A stretch of 64,000 nt of DNA from Sinotaia quadrata (lineage: Eukaryota > Mollusca > Gastropoda > Architaenioglossa > Viviparidae): NCBI GenBank assembly GCA_028829895.1, contig CM054179.1:39736617-39800616 (forward strand), given 5' to 3'. The position numbers and the translations under genes are program-made. The notes under the pieces are model-generated. The model was not told the DNA's origin. It worked only from the letters and a program-made list of their open reading frames with translations, and ran no database searches. Below are positions 1 through 11,514 of the stretch, in pieces (position 1 is the first letter of the stretch; each line of letters opens with the position of its first letter).

Positions 1-214
1 TGCCAAGACAATCTGCAAGGTACTGTGCAAGGAGGGCAAAGGAGAGGAAGACAGAGGAAAAGATGGGAGGATAACATCTCAGACAGAGTGGACAGGACTG
101 AAGCTGAGCAATACAGTAAGATTAGCAAAGATAAGAATGAAATGGAGGAATCTAGTTGTCAGGTTATCAGTGGTGCCCCAATGATCAGCAAGAGTAAGGG
201 ATAGATAGATAGAT
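1..214 (+). mobile_element. 3' end of a non-LTR retrotransposon (LINE) ORF
   Basis: Frame 1 is open for 67 codons and stops at 202-204. It contains the basic segment RRGRQRKRWEDNI followed by an acidic, Lys-rich tail. This matches the C-terminal region downstream of the reverse transcriptase in many invertebrate LINE ORFs, where a GRxRxRWxDNI motif precedes the end. After the stop comes a short ATAG repeat (about 201-214), as in the simple-repeat tails of RTE/Jockey-type elements. It lies antisense inside the intron that follows exon 5 of lifeguard copy 1. The 5' part, including any reverse transcriptase, lies left of the window. The family assignment is inference. Confidence 0.7.
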
Positions 215-607
215 TATTTTAAAGTCACTACAAGTACCTCATGATAGAAAGAGGAAAGGGAATAAAACTATCTGTTCTGTTCTATTTAAAATATAACTCA
301 CATGAGTGGTGTGTGTTTTGTTAAATATGAAACAGATTGTAATGGTAATAAAATTGTCATTAAAAGAAAAAGCAAAAATAGGCATGGTGTGAAACTGGCA
401 AAATTCACTGTACTAATAATAGGAATAACTTTATTCACTATACTAATAATAGGAATAACTTCTCCTTTGTGTATTAACATATACATGTAGACATATAATC
501 CAATGCAATGCATAAACAACATAGTTATATCAATATTTCAGCCACCACATAGGGACAACCCTACTACATGAAAACAGCTGTATTACATATGGCAATGCTT
601 TACTTAC

Positions 608-698
608 AAATATGGCTAGCAGGATTAAGTTGCATGGAAATTTACGCCGCAAATTTGAGCAGCAAGCCAACATGAAGATTAAGACAATTGTCAACACC
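608..698 (-). CDS. Lifeguard copy 1, coding exon 5 (TM2 end to TM3 start)
   Basis: This 91-nt exon lies between acceptor CTGGCAG (699-705) and donor GTAAGT (607 downward) and ends in phase 0. It encodes VLTIVLIFMLACCSNLRRKF and then PCNLILLAIF. ACC..xRRK.P.NLILL is the conserved LFG stretch. It has the same length and phase as copy 2 exon 42,483-42,573, with about 16 of 30 residues identical. It is the last exon of this copy inside the window. Confidence 0.93.
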
Positions 699-3600
699 CT
701 GCCAGATCAAAAGTACTCTATTATGACAACAGTGTCAAGTAGTCAGTGTGCAGTTAAAGTGTTTTTCATTATGATAACAGTGTCAAGCAGTCAGTGTGCA
801 GTAAAAAAGCTTTTTATTATGATAACAGTGTCAATTAGTCAAGTGTGCAATATAAGTGCTTTTTATTATGACAAGTGTTAAGTAGTCAGTGTGCAGAAAA
901 AGTGTTTTTTTTATTATGATAACAGTGTCAAGTAGTCAGTGTGCAGTAAAAGTGCTTTTTATTATAATAATTTCAATTAGTTAAGTGTGCAATAAAAGTG
1001 CTTTTTATTATGACAAGTGTCAAGTGTGCAAGAGAAGTGCTTTTTATTATGATAACAGTGTCAAGCAGTCAGTATGCAGTAAAAGTACTTTTAATTATGA
1101 CAAGTGTCAAGTAGTCAGTGTGCAGTAAAAGTGCTTTTAATTATGATAACATTGTCAAGTAGTCAGTGTGCAGTAGTCTTATTACTAGAATTCTGACTGC
1201 TGAATCCAAGTGAGAGAAGTGTGTTTTATAATGAGCCACCATCACTCTGAAAAAGTCAAAGTAATTTATGTCAGTGTATACTGTAACAAGCAAAAATAAG
1301 TCCAATAAATATATGTAATACTCACAAAGGTGTGATATATAGCCATTTATTGTACTTTGAATATTCCCTGAGTGGTTCCCTGAAATAAAGTGAATTGCTA
1401 ATTATGAGACTTATGTCATGTTTTGTAGGAGATATTTAACCCACTGCCACAATGCCTCATGCCCTATGTGTATTCTGCGTCCACTTCTAAAAATATCTCA
1501 CACTTATATATCCCACTCCTCGAGTAAATGAAAAAAGACATACACATTAAAATTGCTTTTGTATTGGACTTATTAGCATTTATGAGTGGGATGAGTTCAA
1601 ACCACATTTTTTAAATACTCAATCAAATGAGTACAGAGAATAATGTTTTATATCCAGACACTGAAAACATGACATATTGTTAACTGTAATGCTTAAACGT
1701 CAGAGTGATGTAATTCACTAACTGATTTATAGCACATAGTATAAGTACTGATTATAACTTTTAAAAATATAATAATAAATCCTTATTTTATTAAATATAC
1801 AAATGCTTATAAACATACTATTAGCAATTATCATGCAGAATCTCTAGAATAGTAATGAGAGGCAAAATTACTTGTTTAAAAAGAATTTTGTACATGCATA
1901 CATACTTCACATTATAGTTAAGCCTCTTACTTTGTCAATGTCGGTAGCAGTGATAGTCAGAATTAAGTCTATTATTTTGTTGTTAGTGGTAGTGGTATGG
2001 ATTAGAGTTAAGCTTCTTATTTTTGTTGTTGTTGGCAGTGGCAGTGTTGGCAGGGGTTAAAACTCCTATTTTATTGTTGGCAGTGACAGTGATCAGGTTG
2101 AAATGTTTTAACTAATTGACCATTTTGTTATTTTGTTGCTACTGATTGGTTGGTCAATACAACTAATCAAAACAAATTAAATAAAGTACAAAACTCTAAT
2201 AGTACACAAACACAAACCACACACATTTTCAGGCAAGTCTTACAGGTTGACTTTACCAGCACCCAATGCTTATTAAAAGCAAAGCAGAAAATTCTTTTCT
2301 AAAATGAGAAGATTTTTAATGAAATATAATGTGAAGTTTTGGGGAAACATTATTTCTTCCCCATCCGACCTCACCCTCTGTGCAAGGACTAAGCTACTGT
2401 GAGAAGATACATCATTGAGGTCAGCATCCCCTTAGCTTTGCACTGTCCCAATATACAATAAAAAATTGATTTCTCTCTCTTTTCTACAAATATCTTGACA
2501 GCAGACTGGTAGAGTAAGAAATTGATTTCTCTCTCTTTTCTAGAAATATCTTGACAGCAGACTGGTAGAGTAAGAAATTGATTTCTCTCTCTTTTCTAGA
2601 AATATCTTGACAGCAGACTGGTAGAGTAAGAAATTGATTTCTCTCTCTCCTTTCTTAGAAATATCTTGACAGCAGACTGGTATAGAAAGAAATTGATTTG
2701 TCTCTCTCCTTTCTAGAAATATCTTGACAGCAGACTGGTAGAGTAAGAAATTGATTTCTCTCTCTCCTTTCTAGAAATATCTTGACATCAGTTTGGTGCA
2801 GTAAACAAGGCTAGCTTATTATAATTCTGAAAGATCTGCACAGTACTTGTTTAAATCATTCTGACTATATTATTATTTATTTTTAGTAAAAATAGAAAAG
2901 TGGTGAGAATATTTCAGAACTGGTACCATAGTTCCTAAGTATGCTCACTTTCATTAGAACAGGTGTTGCCATTGTAAGAGCTGGAGGGTGTATAGATAAA
3001 AGTAACCACTCTAGACATAACTGTGCTATTTTATTTTACATCAAAAGAGAAGGCTTCCATACAGTCATTTAAAAGTATTTTTCTAAGTTACGAGACAGCA
3101 TTTCTTTACTATTAAATTTTTGTAAATTATTTGGTTTAAAGAAAGAAGAAAGGATTAAACCAAATAATTTACAAAAATTTAACAATTTGTTAGGATAAAT
3201 TTTCTAATTGAAATAATTTCTTTGGATTTCATTTTTAAAAAAAATATTTTCTTTATATAACATTTTCTTTGCCTTAATTTGTCTACAATATTAAAATGTA
3301 TCTACACTTAGCAGACAAATCATATTATTACCTGTATATGCACTACCGTTATATAACTAATTTTATCTCTTTCTACTTAAATAGGATGATTTGTTCAACT
3401 CTTTATCCGTTTCACTCATTAGCATTATTTACTTTGAGAATATGTATGTACAAGTAAAAGAAATGAGTACTCACACATATAGGAATGGCATAACAATAAG
3501 TATAGTCACCAAGATCTGTACGCATAAAATGGCATATACTTTTCGAATGAATCCTGAAACAATAAATATTAGAAATTCAATCTAATAATAATATTTATAA

Positions 3601-6600
3601 ACATGTCAACAACGTTTATCTAAGTACTATGCAGAATAAAAGCATTTTTGTTGCATGTTTTTATTCAAATGAAAAGAAACTAGATTATTCATAGATAAAA
3701 TACAGATAAAATCACTGTATGGATGGAAAAAGTGTCACAGATATCAAAGTGATAAAATCACTGTGATGGAAAAATGTGACACAGATGTCAAAGTGATAAA
3801 ATCACTGTGTGATTGAAAAATGTGTCACAGATTTCAAAGTGATAAAATCACTGTGTGATGGAAAAATGTGTCACAGATGTCAAAGTGATAAAATCACTGT
3901 GTGATGGAAAAATGTCACAGATGTCAAAGTGATAAAATCACTGTGTGATGGAAAAATGTGTCAGATTTCAAAGTGATAAAATCACTCTGTGATGGAAGAA
4001 GTATCACAAATGTCAAAGTGATAAAATCACTGTGTGATGCAGACGTCAAGGTGATAAAATCAATGTATAATGGAAACATTGTTAGGAATAAGTCACTTGC
4101 ATGCTTACCATGCCGCACAGCTTTCTCTTGGAAATTTGAAAAATGGGTATCCTGGTTTGGTTTAGGTGCTTCTGGATCAGTATTTCTTTGGAACTTTTAA
4201 ATGAAAAAAATTTAAAGACTTTTTAACAAAGAAATAAAATGTGTAAGCTTCAAAAGCCACACAAATAAATGATTAATAAAGCAGGGCCTTGGTTAATGTA
4301 GTTAATTCATTTTGTAAAGACCAAAATAATATTAGCCCAAATGTTCAAAATAAAATAGCACCAAGCATAGAAGGAAAATGAGAGCATAAAGACTAGTGTC
4401 AATAAACTCACCAAGATCATAAATGGCCATCATTAACTGAATTAAATAAAAAGCATTCTGACTGGCTGAAATGGTGCCCATGTTAGTTGAAGAACTCTTT
4501 AACTGAAATGGATTTATAAAAGTGTGTTTGGACTGGCTGAAATGGTGCCCATGCTAGTTGAAGAACTCTTTAACTGAAATGGATTTATAAAAGTGTGTTT
4601 GGACTGGCTGAAATGGTGCCCATGCTAGTTGAAGAACTCTTTAACTGAAATGGATTCATAACAGAGAATTTGGATGGATTGAAAATGTTACCCTTGTTAG
4701 TCAAAGAATTCTAAAACTGAAATGAATTTATATTATGAAGTCTATTCATTAGCTGAATTTTCTTTTCCTGAGTATTACATTAACCAAGGACCTACTGCTT
4801 AAATCATCATGCTCTTTAGAATAAACCTATTTATATGTTTATGAAGTCTCTTGTCATAAAGCTCCCATACTATAATTTAAACATGTCTTAAAAGTCTTCA
4901 GTCATCATGCTCTTACATTAAACTATTTTGTTGTATTTAAAGTATTTCAAGTCAACATGCTCTTACCATAAACTATTTTGTTGTATTTAAAGTATTTCAA
5001 GTCAACATGCTCTTACCATAAACTATTTTGTTGTATTTAAAGCATTTCAAGTCAACATGCTCTCACATTAAAACTATTTTGTTGTATTTATAAAGTATTT
5101 CAAGTCAACACGTTCTTACATTAAAACTACTTAGTTGTATTTGAAGTATTTTATGTCATCATGTTCTTACATTAAAACTACATAGCTGCATCTGAAGGTT
5201 TTATGTCACCATGCTATCTAGCTAATTTATTTAGTTTCCACACATAAAATAAACATCTTTTTTATGACTTTAAAATTTATGGAATAAACAAAAAGATGCT
5301 TTTTCACTTTAATTATATGTTGCAGTATTATAAATTGTCAAATGATTAAAATATGCAAGTTTGCACATGCTCCTCTGCTTCCACATTTGTCCTTGTAATA
5401 AGAATGAAGAAAACATTAGAATAAAACAATTCTGATGCAATAAAAATGAGAAGTTCTTTATATAATTCTAAAGCTACAATAATCAACATTGTTTGAAGAT
5501 CACAACAGTCCTCACATCACAACAACAACATAGTTTGGGAAACATGACATTTGTCTGTCCTCACATCACAACAATCAACATAATTTGGGAAACATAACAG
5601 TCCGCATATCACAACAATCAACATAGTTTGGAGAACATGACAGCCCTCACATCACAACAACAACATAGTTTGGAGAACATGACAGCCCTCACATCACAAC
5701 AATCAATATAGTTTGGAGAATATGACAGCCCTCACATCATAACAATTGATATAGTTTGGAGAACATGACAGCCCTCACATCATAACAATCAATATAGTTT
5801 TGAGAACATGACAGCCCTCAAATCACAACAATCAATATAGTTTGGAGAACACGACAGCCCCCACATTACAACAATCACCACATCAAGGAGTGCAAAATTG
5901 TTTTTGCATTTAAACAATCCCATTGCCTGAAGTACTGGCTGTTCTTAGCTTAAAATAAATATCACAGCCTGGAGCACAGACTGTTCTTATATTAAAACAA
6001 TCATCATTGCCTAGAGTACAAAATATTCCTGTACTGCTTTTTTTCTGAAGTGGCAGTTGGTCTTGCAGCTGTCGCAGATCACCAGAAGATGGGTTACATA
6101 TATCTATATTTGTTGTATATGTTGGTCAGAAAATGTTCTTGTCTTTCTTCCCATCCCTATTCTAGTGGATTCAAAAGAAATTCTGTTTCAAGAAACATCC
6201 AATTCTTAACCTGCAGATATTATGCCTTAGGAGAGAAGTACTTTGCAGTGGATTCTGTTGGAGCAAGCAGTTAGCTTTATGCAAGTGCATTTCATGTCGA
6301 GGTCCTTTGAATATTTTGTGAAACTCAGATACTCAAGACTTATATTCTCCACACAAAATATTAAGACCAGTGTTTATCCCCCTTATGAATATATATATTT
6401 TTTAAAACAAACTTTATTTAAATAAAAACAAATAACATCTGCCTGATTAGAAAATGTTTGTATCATTTCAGCAAAAGACTTTTATTTATTTATATATATA
6501 TATATATAAAAAAAACCTCTTAATGTCATATACACTCTTAATCATTTGTCAAGTTGTCATTTATTGTAAACGGACATCTTCTGTAAGTCTGAATCCTAAA

Positions 6601-9098
6601 AGGGTCAGTTATGTTATATAAATCTTAAATATCAAATGTTCTAATACAAAATTTGAAGTTATAAAAGAAGGCTGTGAAGAGCTTATTTATACCCTAGGAT
6701 TGTTGTCTTGAATGTATATTCACGAAATGCTGATATAATGAATCAATTATGACACCTAGATTTCTCAAAGACTGGCAAGATTTGTTGTTAAAGCCACTGA
6801 TACAACTGACAGTGGAAGAGAATATGACTTTTGAAGATGTTTGGAATTATCAATATGGCTTCAGTCTAATTGTCATTTATCTAGTGTTTGTTACATTTCA
6901 TCCATGATTTAATATCAGAAATGCACTCTTCAGTGAACTCTATGGTAGCATTAATTTCCTTCAGATATCCACCAGACATAATATCTGAATACTAGACGAT
7001 AACTTATGATGTCTGAGACAGGCCATGTGAAGAGGATGAATAGGAGTGGATGATCTTTTGATCAATGAATCCCCCCAAAATAATAAAATAAAATAAAAAT
7101 AAAATAAAAATAAAATGTGTATGAATACAACATAAAGCAATATGTACAACAAATGTTTGTGCCTTCCAGTATACTGTCAATTTAATATGATGATAGTAGT
7201 AAAAACTTATTTTTTTAGGAGAGTAGTAAAATTATATTTATTAGGAGAGTAGTAAAAACATTTTTTTTTTTTAGGAGAGTAATAAGAACATATTTTTTAG
7301 GAGAGTAGTAAAATATATTTTTTAGGAGAGTAGTAATAAAAAAAAATTTTTTAGGAGAGTAGTAAAAACATATTTTTTAGGAGAGTAATAAGAGAATATT
7401 TTTTAGGAGAGTAGTAAAAACATTTTTTAGAAAAGTAGTAAAAATATATTTTTTAGGAGAGTAGTAAAAATATATTTTTTAGGAGAGTAGTAAGAACATA
7501 TTTTTTAGGAGAGTGGTAAGAACATATTTTTTAGGAGAGTAGTAAAAACTTTTTTTAGGAGAGTAGTAAAAATATATATTTTTAGGAGAGTAGTAAAAAC
7601 ATATTTTTTAGGAGAGTAGTAAAAATATATTTTTTACCTATGTTGAAAGGTCTCATTTTCTATCATGCTTTGTATCATGCCAGTAAACAGTTTCCAAGAA
7701 ATATCTTCCAAAGAGTTGAAAAAGGTGATATAATTAATGATAATTATGATAGGAAGCTTTGAGACTGCATCTTTAAGATGAATTCCAACGAGACCTGTAA
7801 AAATAGACTCTTATATTTCGAAAAGCTATGCAAAATCATGGTTCCTTTGAAAGTTTTATTTGCTGTTTTCTGGAGTTATAGCTATGCATATGCAAAGCCA
7901 AGTGCTAAGAGAGTTAAATTTTGTGCTGATGTCAATGATGTAAGCCACAAACTGTATGATATGTCATGTGCATCATGAGGATGGTCTGTACATTCACTCA
8001 GTTCAGACTTTTTCATCATTGTATAGGAGGAAATGAATTTAAGTAAATCAAAACTCAACACAAAAAAATGTGCATCTGAATAACCAAGTTTATATATGCT
8101 TGGTGGCAATAAACATTTCCTCATTTGAAAAAAAAATGTTCTGGGTTTGCTTTAATTGACACAAGAAATTTTAGTCCCAGTATCTCCTTTTGAGTTAGAC
8201 ATGATAGTAATATGATCACCAAGTGTAAGGAACTCATAATGACCTACTTCTTTGTCTGAGTAACTACAAGTGCTTTAAAAGCAAATGTGTTTTGTGAATC
8301 TTAAACTTTAGCACTGCATTTTTTGGTTTTTACCAGACATCACAGGAATTACTCTTACAATCAAAGAATTAATGCTATATTTATGCTCCAACCACTGAGT
8401 GAATATATAAACAATAAGGCTTTTGGGTTTTGTGATTTCATGCTGACCATGAAAGCAGACATTAATTGTGTTCTGAAAACCAATGTTTTTTAACTGAACT
8501 AAGTTGGCATTGATACCCAGAGTACATATAAATTAGGGACTTAAATAGTTATTCAGTGCAAGAATTATGGGATCTGTCTACCGAGATGTCTGTTTTTCAA
8601 GTTACCAAGATAAAATTCAATGAAACATTTTTTAATTGCAGTTGATTCAAGGGCAAACCTATTCTGACTAGTTTACAAAGTAACAAAATGATGATATCAA
8701 TTTACACAATCACATTTAAACTAATATGTTTTTTTTATTAAAAAGCTGTAAAGACATAATGTTTGATATATATACAAAATTACCCAGTGAGATTTACAGA
8801 TAATTTGTGGAAAATAAAACATGAACAAACATGTATTTCATAAAAATTGTAATAGTAAAATAAATAATTAGTTACCATGTGAGAGGTCACAAAGAAACAA
8901 CGTTCCATAAATAAACATTATAGAAAGCATGTAATAGAAAAAGATCCAACTAACCTCTGAAGTAGTATCTGGTATATAAATGGTAATTACCACAGGTTGA
9001 GCATACATTTGTGATGACTGCACACCCTGAGGTGCAGCCTGTGGAGGACCATCCACAGAACTAGGAGTTGTTGGATCAAAAGAACTCCTTTTCTCCAT
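608..9098 (-). CDS. Protein lifeguard-like, copy 1 (LFG/TMBIM family), 5' half of gene
   Basis: Five exons on the minus strand (9098-8955, 4193-4109, 3553-3475, 1379-1326, 698-608) join in phase with GT-AG borders and no stop, giving 151 residues. The start ATG at 9098 has A at -3 and G at +4 and lies six bases inside an exon with a clean CAG acceptor. Residues 1-48 are Pro/Gln/Ser-rich, as in LFG1/GRINA N-termini. Residues 49-76 form a cytosolic linker ending EKAVRHG. FIRKVYAIL starts TM1 (about 82-103). EPLREYSKYNKW is the linker, followed by TM2 and ACCSNLRRKFPCN leading into TM3. The remaining four membrane segments lie left of base 1. Lifeguards are Golgi/ER multipass proteins linked to calcium leak and anti-apoptotic control. 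No broken frame is visible, so this is probably a live paralogue of the gene at 29-47.6 kb, more diverged at its N-terminus. Expression is not shown by sequence. Confidence 0.92.
715..1180. repeat. Minisatellite, about 48-bp unit, 9-10 copies
   Basis: Units carry TTATGATAACAGTGTCAAG then TAGTCAGTGTGCAGTAAAAG and recur at 721, 769, 817, 866 and 914 onward. Some later copies are shortened by loss of the ATAACAG block. The array begins about 15 bp from the 3' splice site of copy 1 exon 5, so on the gene strand it occupies the branch-point zone and repeats CTGAC-like motifs. Confidence 0.9.
1326..1379 (-). CDS. Lifeguard copy 1, coding exon 4
   Basis: This 54-nt exon lies between acceptor ATTTCAG and donor GTGAGT and encodes EPLREYSKYNKWLYITP plus split codons. 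The xPxREYxxxNxW motif follows TM1 in LFG proteins. The length is identical to copy 2 exon 46,820-46,873. Confidence 0.92.
2465..2805. repeat. Minisatellite, 56-59-bp unit, about 6 copies
   Basis: Units start at 2465, 2521, 2577, 2633, 2692 and 2750 with ATTGATTTCTCTCTC and continue AAATATCTTGACAGCAGACT. The early copies are nearly identical, which suggests recent expansion. It lies in the intron between copy 1 exons 3 and 4. Confidence 0.92.
3112..3182. repeat. Perfect 28-bp inverted repeat (hairpin)
   Basis: The left arm 3112-3139 is the exact reverse complement of 3155-3182, around a 15-nt purine loop (3140-3154). It is an AT-rich palindrome in the copy 1 intron. I saw no TA or other target-site duplication marking it clearly as a MITE. 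Confidence 0.93.
3475..3553 (-). CDS. Lifeguard copy 1, coding exon 3 (TM1)
   Basis: This 79-nt exon, phase 1 to phase 0 border at V103, has acceptor TTTCAG and donor GTGAGT. It encodes GFIRKVYAILCVQI and the rest of TM1 ending FLYV. Its length and phases match copy 2 exon 47,326-47,404, with 19 of 27 residues identical by eye. Confidence 0.93.
3705..4085. repeat. Minisatellite, 44-46-bp unit, 8-9 copies
   Basis: The unit begins GATAAAATCACTGTGTGATG and continues GAAAAATGTGTCACAGATGT with CAAAGT. Starts are at 3705, 3751, 3795, 3841, 3887, 3931, 3975 and 4020, with a truncated copy at 4053. It abuts the 5' splice site of copy 1 exon 2. Confidence 0.92.
4109..4193 (-). CDS. Lifeguard copy 1, coding exon 2
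   Basis: This 85-nt exon starts in phase 0 after AAAAG at 4194-4198 and ends in phase 1 at the donor GTAAGC (4108 downward). It encodes FQRNTDPEAPKPNQD, then THFSNFQEKAVRH and the first base of a Gly codon. The FxxFxEKAVRxGFIRKVY junction with the next exon is the hallmark entry into TM1 of lifeguards. A minisatellite (3705-4085) ends about 24 bp inside the following intron. Confidence 0.88.
4456..4740. repeat. Minisatellite, 71-bp unit, 3 copies plus a degenerate fourth
   Basis: CTGGCTGAAATGGTGCCCAT starts at 4462, 4533 and 4604, almost without mismatch. A diverged unit (GGATTGAAAATGTTACCC) follows from about 4675. It lies in copy 1 intron 1. Confidence 0.9.
4866..5215. repeat. Minisatellite, 50-53-bp unit, 6-7 copies
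   Basis: The unit contains ACTATTTTGTTGTATTTAAA then GTATTTCAAGTCAACATGCT, with starts at 4922, 4972, 5022, 5073, 5126 and 5178. Central copies are exact, while outer copies decay, as usual for an old array with renewed expansion. Confidence 0.9.
5486..5885. repeat. Minisatellite, 43-bp unit, about 9 copies
   Basis: TAGTTTGGAGAACATGACAG followed by CCCTCACATCACAACAATCA recurs at 5531, 5581, 5624, 5666, 5709, 5752, 5795 and 5838. Diverged related sequence may extend to about 6010. It lies in copy 1 intron 1. Confidence 0.9.
5886..7081. other. Intron of copy 1, no gene seen
   Basis: AT-rich sequence with a TA microsatellite at about 6491-6509. The short open frames here lack homology that I recognise and have no splice context. 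Confidence 0.6.
7082..7637. repeat. AAATA-rich tract and 26-bp minisatellite, about 17 copies
   Basis: An (AAATA)n tract at about 7082-7115 precedes an array from about 7190 with unit TTTTTTAGGAGAGTAGTAAA plus ACATA. Copies start near 7217, 7243, 7273, 7299, 7324, 7353, 7379, 7405 and on to 7610. On the gene (minus) strand this becomes TTTACTACTCTCCTAAAAAA, a run of pyrimidine-rich blocks with branch-point-like TACTAC. It lies in copy 1 intron 1. Confidence 0.92.
7638..8954. other. Intron of copy 1, no gene seen
   Basis: AT-rich intronic sequence. A 66-codon frame at 7778-7978 and an antisense frame at 7882-8124 show no recognisable domain and overlap each other. Confidence 0.6.
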
Positions 9099-9104
9099 CT
9101 TGGT
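8955..9104 (-). CDS. Lifeguard copy 1, first coding exon
   Basis: The exon runs from the acceptor TTTCAG at 9105-9110 to the donor GTTAGT starting at 8954. It holds 6 nt of 5' UTR (ACCAAG), then 48 codons ending in phase 0. The peptide is Pro/Gln/Ser/Thr-rich (GPPQAAPQGVQSSQM). Because 5' UTR is already spliced here, at least one non-coding exon must lie at higher coordinates. I could not place it, and the 21.2-23.8 kb region is a candidate. Confidence 0.85.
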
Positions 9105-9992
9105 CTGAAATGTTCACCTCAGTGTTATAAATCATTTAATAACAGTTGATTGTTAATATTAGTTAAAGTTTGAAGGTTAAAGTTTGAAAGATCTAAAGGA
9201 GCATTCAAGTTGGCCCTCTAATTTTATCACAAAATGTTTTTACTCAACAATACTTCTTTGGAGAAGTGATACAGGTGAATGAAACTATATTTAAAATATC
9301 TACTTGTTTTTCCTTTAGTCAGCAGGAAAATCAAGACAAAGATCTGAATTCCTGCTGCAAGTCCAGAGAACTCTAGTTGGTTTTGTACTACTGTATGCTA
9401 TCTGTGGCTGTTTAAGCACCATTGGAAATAGATTATAGCTTGACTCATTCTGAGTTAGATTACAATCACATATTTTGAACTTCTGTTAGTGAGGGAAGCA
9501 TTGTACAGTATTAGTCTAGCTTAGGCTTATTTTGGCTAGATTTATCATATGGTGCTGCTCGTGTGCTATATATTAATTTGTTCAGCAGTTATTCCATAAA
9601 AGTTTGAACTAGTTTCTGTGAGCTTAACATTGCATAATTTTTTAATAATATAGGTTTACATTTTAAAAAATTATCTCATAATTAGCACCACTTTTTTACT
9701 TTTATTTTATTAACACTTATAGTTTCATTGAATTGCAAAAATAATCTGGTTGGTAATGCAACATCACGGAAACTAGAAAGCAAATGTGATGAAGTTACAT
9801 ATGTTCTACCACAAGCAATGGATGAGACTGATCCACTTACTTTTTATCAGCAGATTCAGTTCTTTGTGAATACAAAGATGTCCTTTTGAATTACTTAAGA
9901 ATACATGATGTGGCTTCTCTGTGTCCAGAAAACTAAAACTTTACAAAAGTGCGAAGAAAGTTGCATTAGCTTGTGTGTAGTATGAAAAACCC
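9105..9992. other. 5' intron of copy 1, nothing recognised
   Basis: Sequence upstream of the first coding exon, beginning with its acceptor (CAG at 9105-9107). There is no repeat array and no coding signal. Confidence 0.55.
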
Positions 9993-10312
9993 TCTGTCTA
10001 TAGGTTTTACTCTTAAATTTAACAAGAGATGGGACTCCGTCTATAGATCTTACTCTTAGATTTAACCAGATAGTACTCTTGCCCAGTGGTGACTTGAGGA
10101 TTTAATGAGAGATAGTATAAGCACTAATTCTATAAGTTTTACTCTTAGAATTAACCAGATACAGCACTCTTATGTAAAGGTCTTACTCTTAGATTTCACC
10201 AGAGATAGTATAATACTCAGTCTATTGTCTGACTTGCAGATTTTATCACACAGTATACTTTAAGCAAAATGTCCATATGTTTTACTCTTAGAATTAAGCA
10301 GAGATATAATAT
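9993..10312. repeat. Degenerate minisatellite, about 53-60-bp unit
   Basis: Diverged copies share TTTTACTCTTAGATTTAACC then AGAGATAGTA and recur about six times, with indels. It is much more decayed than the arrays at 2.5-5.9 kb. Confidence 0.75.
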
Positions 10313-11398
10313 CTCTGACTTAATACTGGGAATATTCAAATTAAAATGCAAGTTTAAGAAAACAAACACAATATTTTAGTAGAAATATATGTCTTGGGAG
10401 ATTAGTGGAGCTGGGTGAGGTGTTTCAGAGTACTGTAAGACAGTGAAATATGCTTTAATTTATAGCAAAATGGTAGTCAGTATAGGAGATTAAGAAGTGG
10501 AGAAATATACAGTTTTTATCCTAGAGACTGTTCACCTTTAACCTTTTCAATAAAATAGCTTCCTTACATGATTTTGTATCAATCCATGATATCATCTGAT
10601 ATTGGAGATGATAGTTAAATACAAATTAATCATCTGTCATACATTTTTTAAAATTCAAAATAATCTGAGTCAAAATATTTCAAACTTTCTTCAATTTTCT
10701 GAAACAAGGCATAATACGTTAAGAAGTGGTATATTGTGAAAACGTCTCTGTTTAGTTCACCAAATTTCCCTGATGTAGGAACTTCATTTAGTTTTTATTT
10801 TAGCTTTGATAAAGCCAAGTAACTTTTTATTTTACATCAATTAGATTTTTCATTATGAATCAATCATTTATATTCATTTATTATAAAAAAATGGAATATC
10901 TTTGTTATGGTTTTAAAAGTCAGTAAAATAATTTATTTTCTTTTGGGACTTCAACAACTAGCACCATCGACATAGAGTTTGGTTCATTCAACACATTTCT
11001 TATTAGGCACTTTGTTGTGCAAACTGTCAGTCATTATGCACATATAGTGGATATGATTTAGTTCACTTGAAAATATAAAAATAAATTAATACTAATGTCA
11101 TACGCTGAATGCAAGTTAGTTTACCTCAATTATTTCAAAGCACAATTATGCTGCTCATATTCCTTTTTAATATATGTTAAGTTTCTGTGAAACATAATTA
11201 TTTCTTTTACACATTTTCTTATGCGTAGCGTACTTTATAAAATTTTATTTTAAGTTTTATATTAATGACTGAATTAATTCTTTCATACAATGTTTTATTG
11301 TTACTTTTTATGATATGCATTTAATTATGCTACTGTGGAGAAACAACAAAAAGAACAATTTTTCAATTACAAAACAGATTTACAAATTGCTTTTAAGT
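10313..11398. other. AT-rich stretch, nothing recognised
   Basis: No open frame of note, array or transposon end was seen on either strand. Confidence 0.5.
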
Positions 11399-11514
11399 GG
11401 TGCAACCTGCAGAATTATTATCATATTAGAGAATAATTTATTTTTTTATGGTGCAACCTGCAGAATTATTATCATATTATCATAAAGTTACTTTTAAAAA
11501 TAAATTATTCTCTA
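11399..11514. repeat. 30-bp direct repeat with nested 19-bp inverted repeat
   Basis: The 30 bases at 11399-11428 recur exactly at 11450-11479 (both begin GGTGCAACCTGCAGAATTAT). TAGAGAATAATTTATTTTT at 11427-11445 is the exact reverse complement of 11496-11514. It resembles a small foldback element or a replication-slippage product. Confidence 0.85.

Noticed and set aside
3391..3585. Plus-strand 64-codon frame
   Set aside because: It overlaps copy 1 exon 3 on the opposite strand, where family residues and splice sites are clear.
715..7637. Regular direct repeats that could suggest CRISPR arrays
   Set aside because: Units are contiguous with no unique spacers, lie in animal introns, and have no cas genes.
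7778..8124. Overlapping frames on both strands in copy 1 intron 1
   Set aside because: No similarity or splice context, and length is unremarkable for chance.
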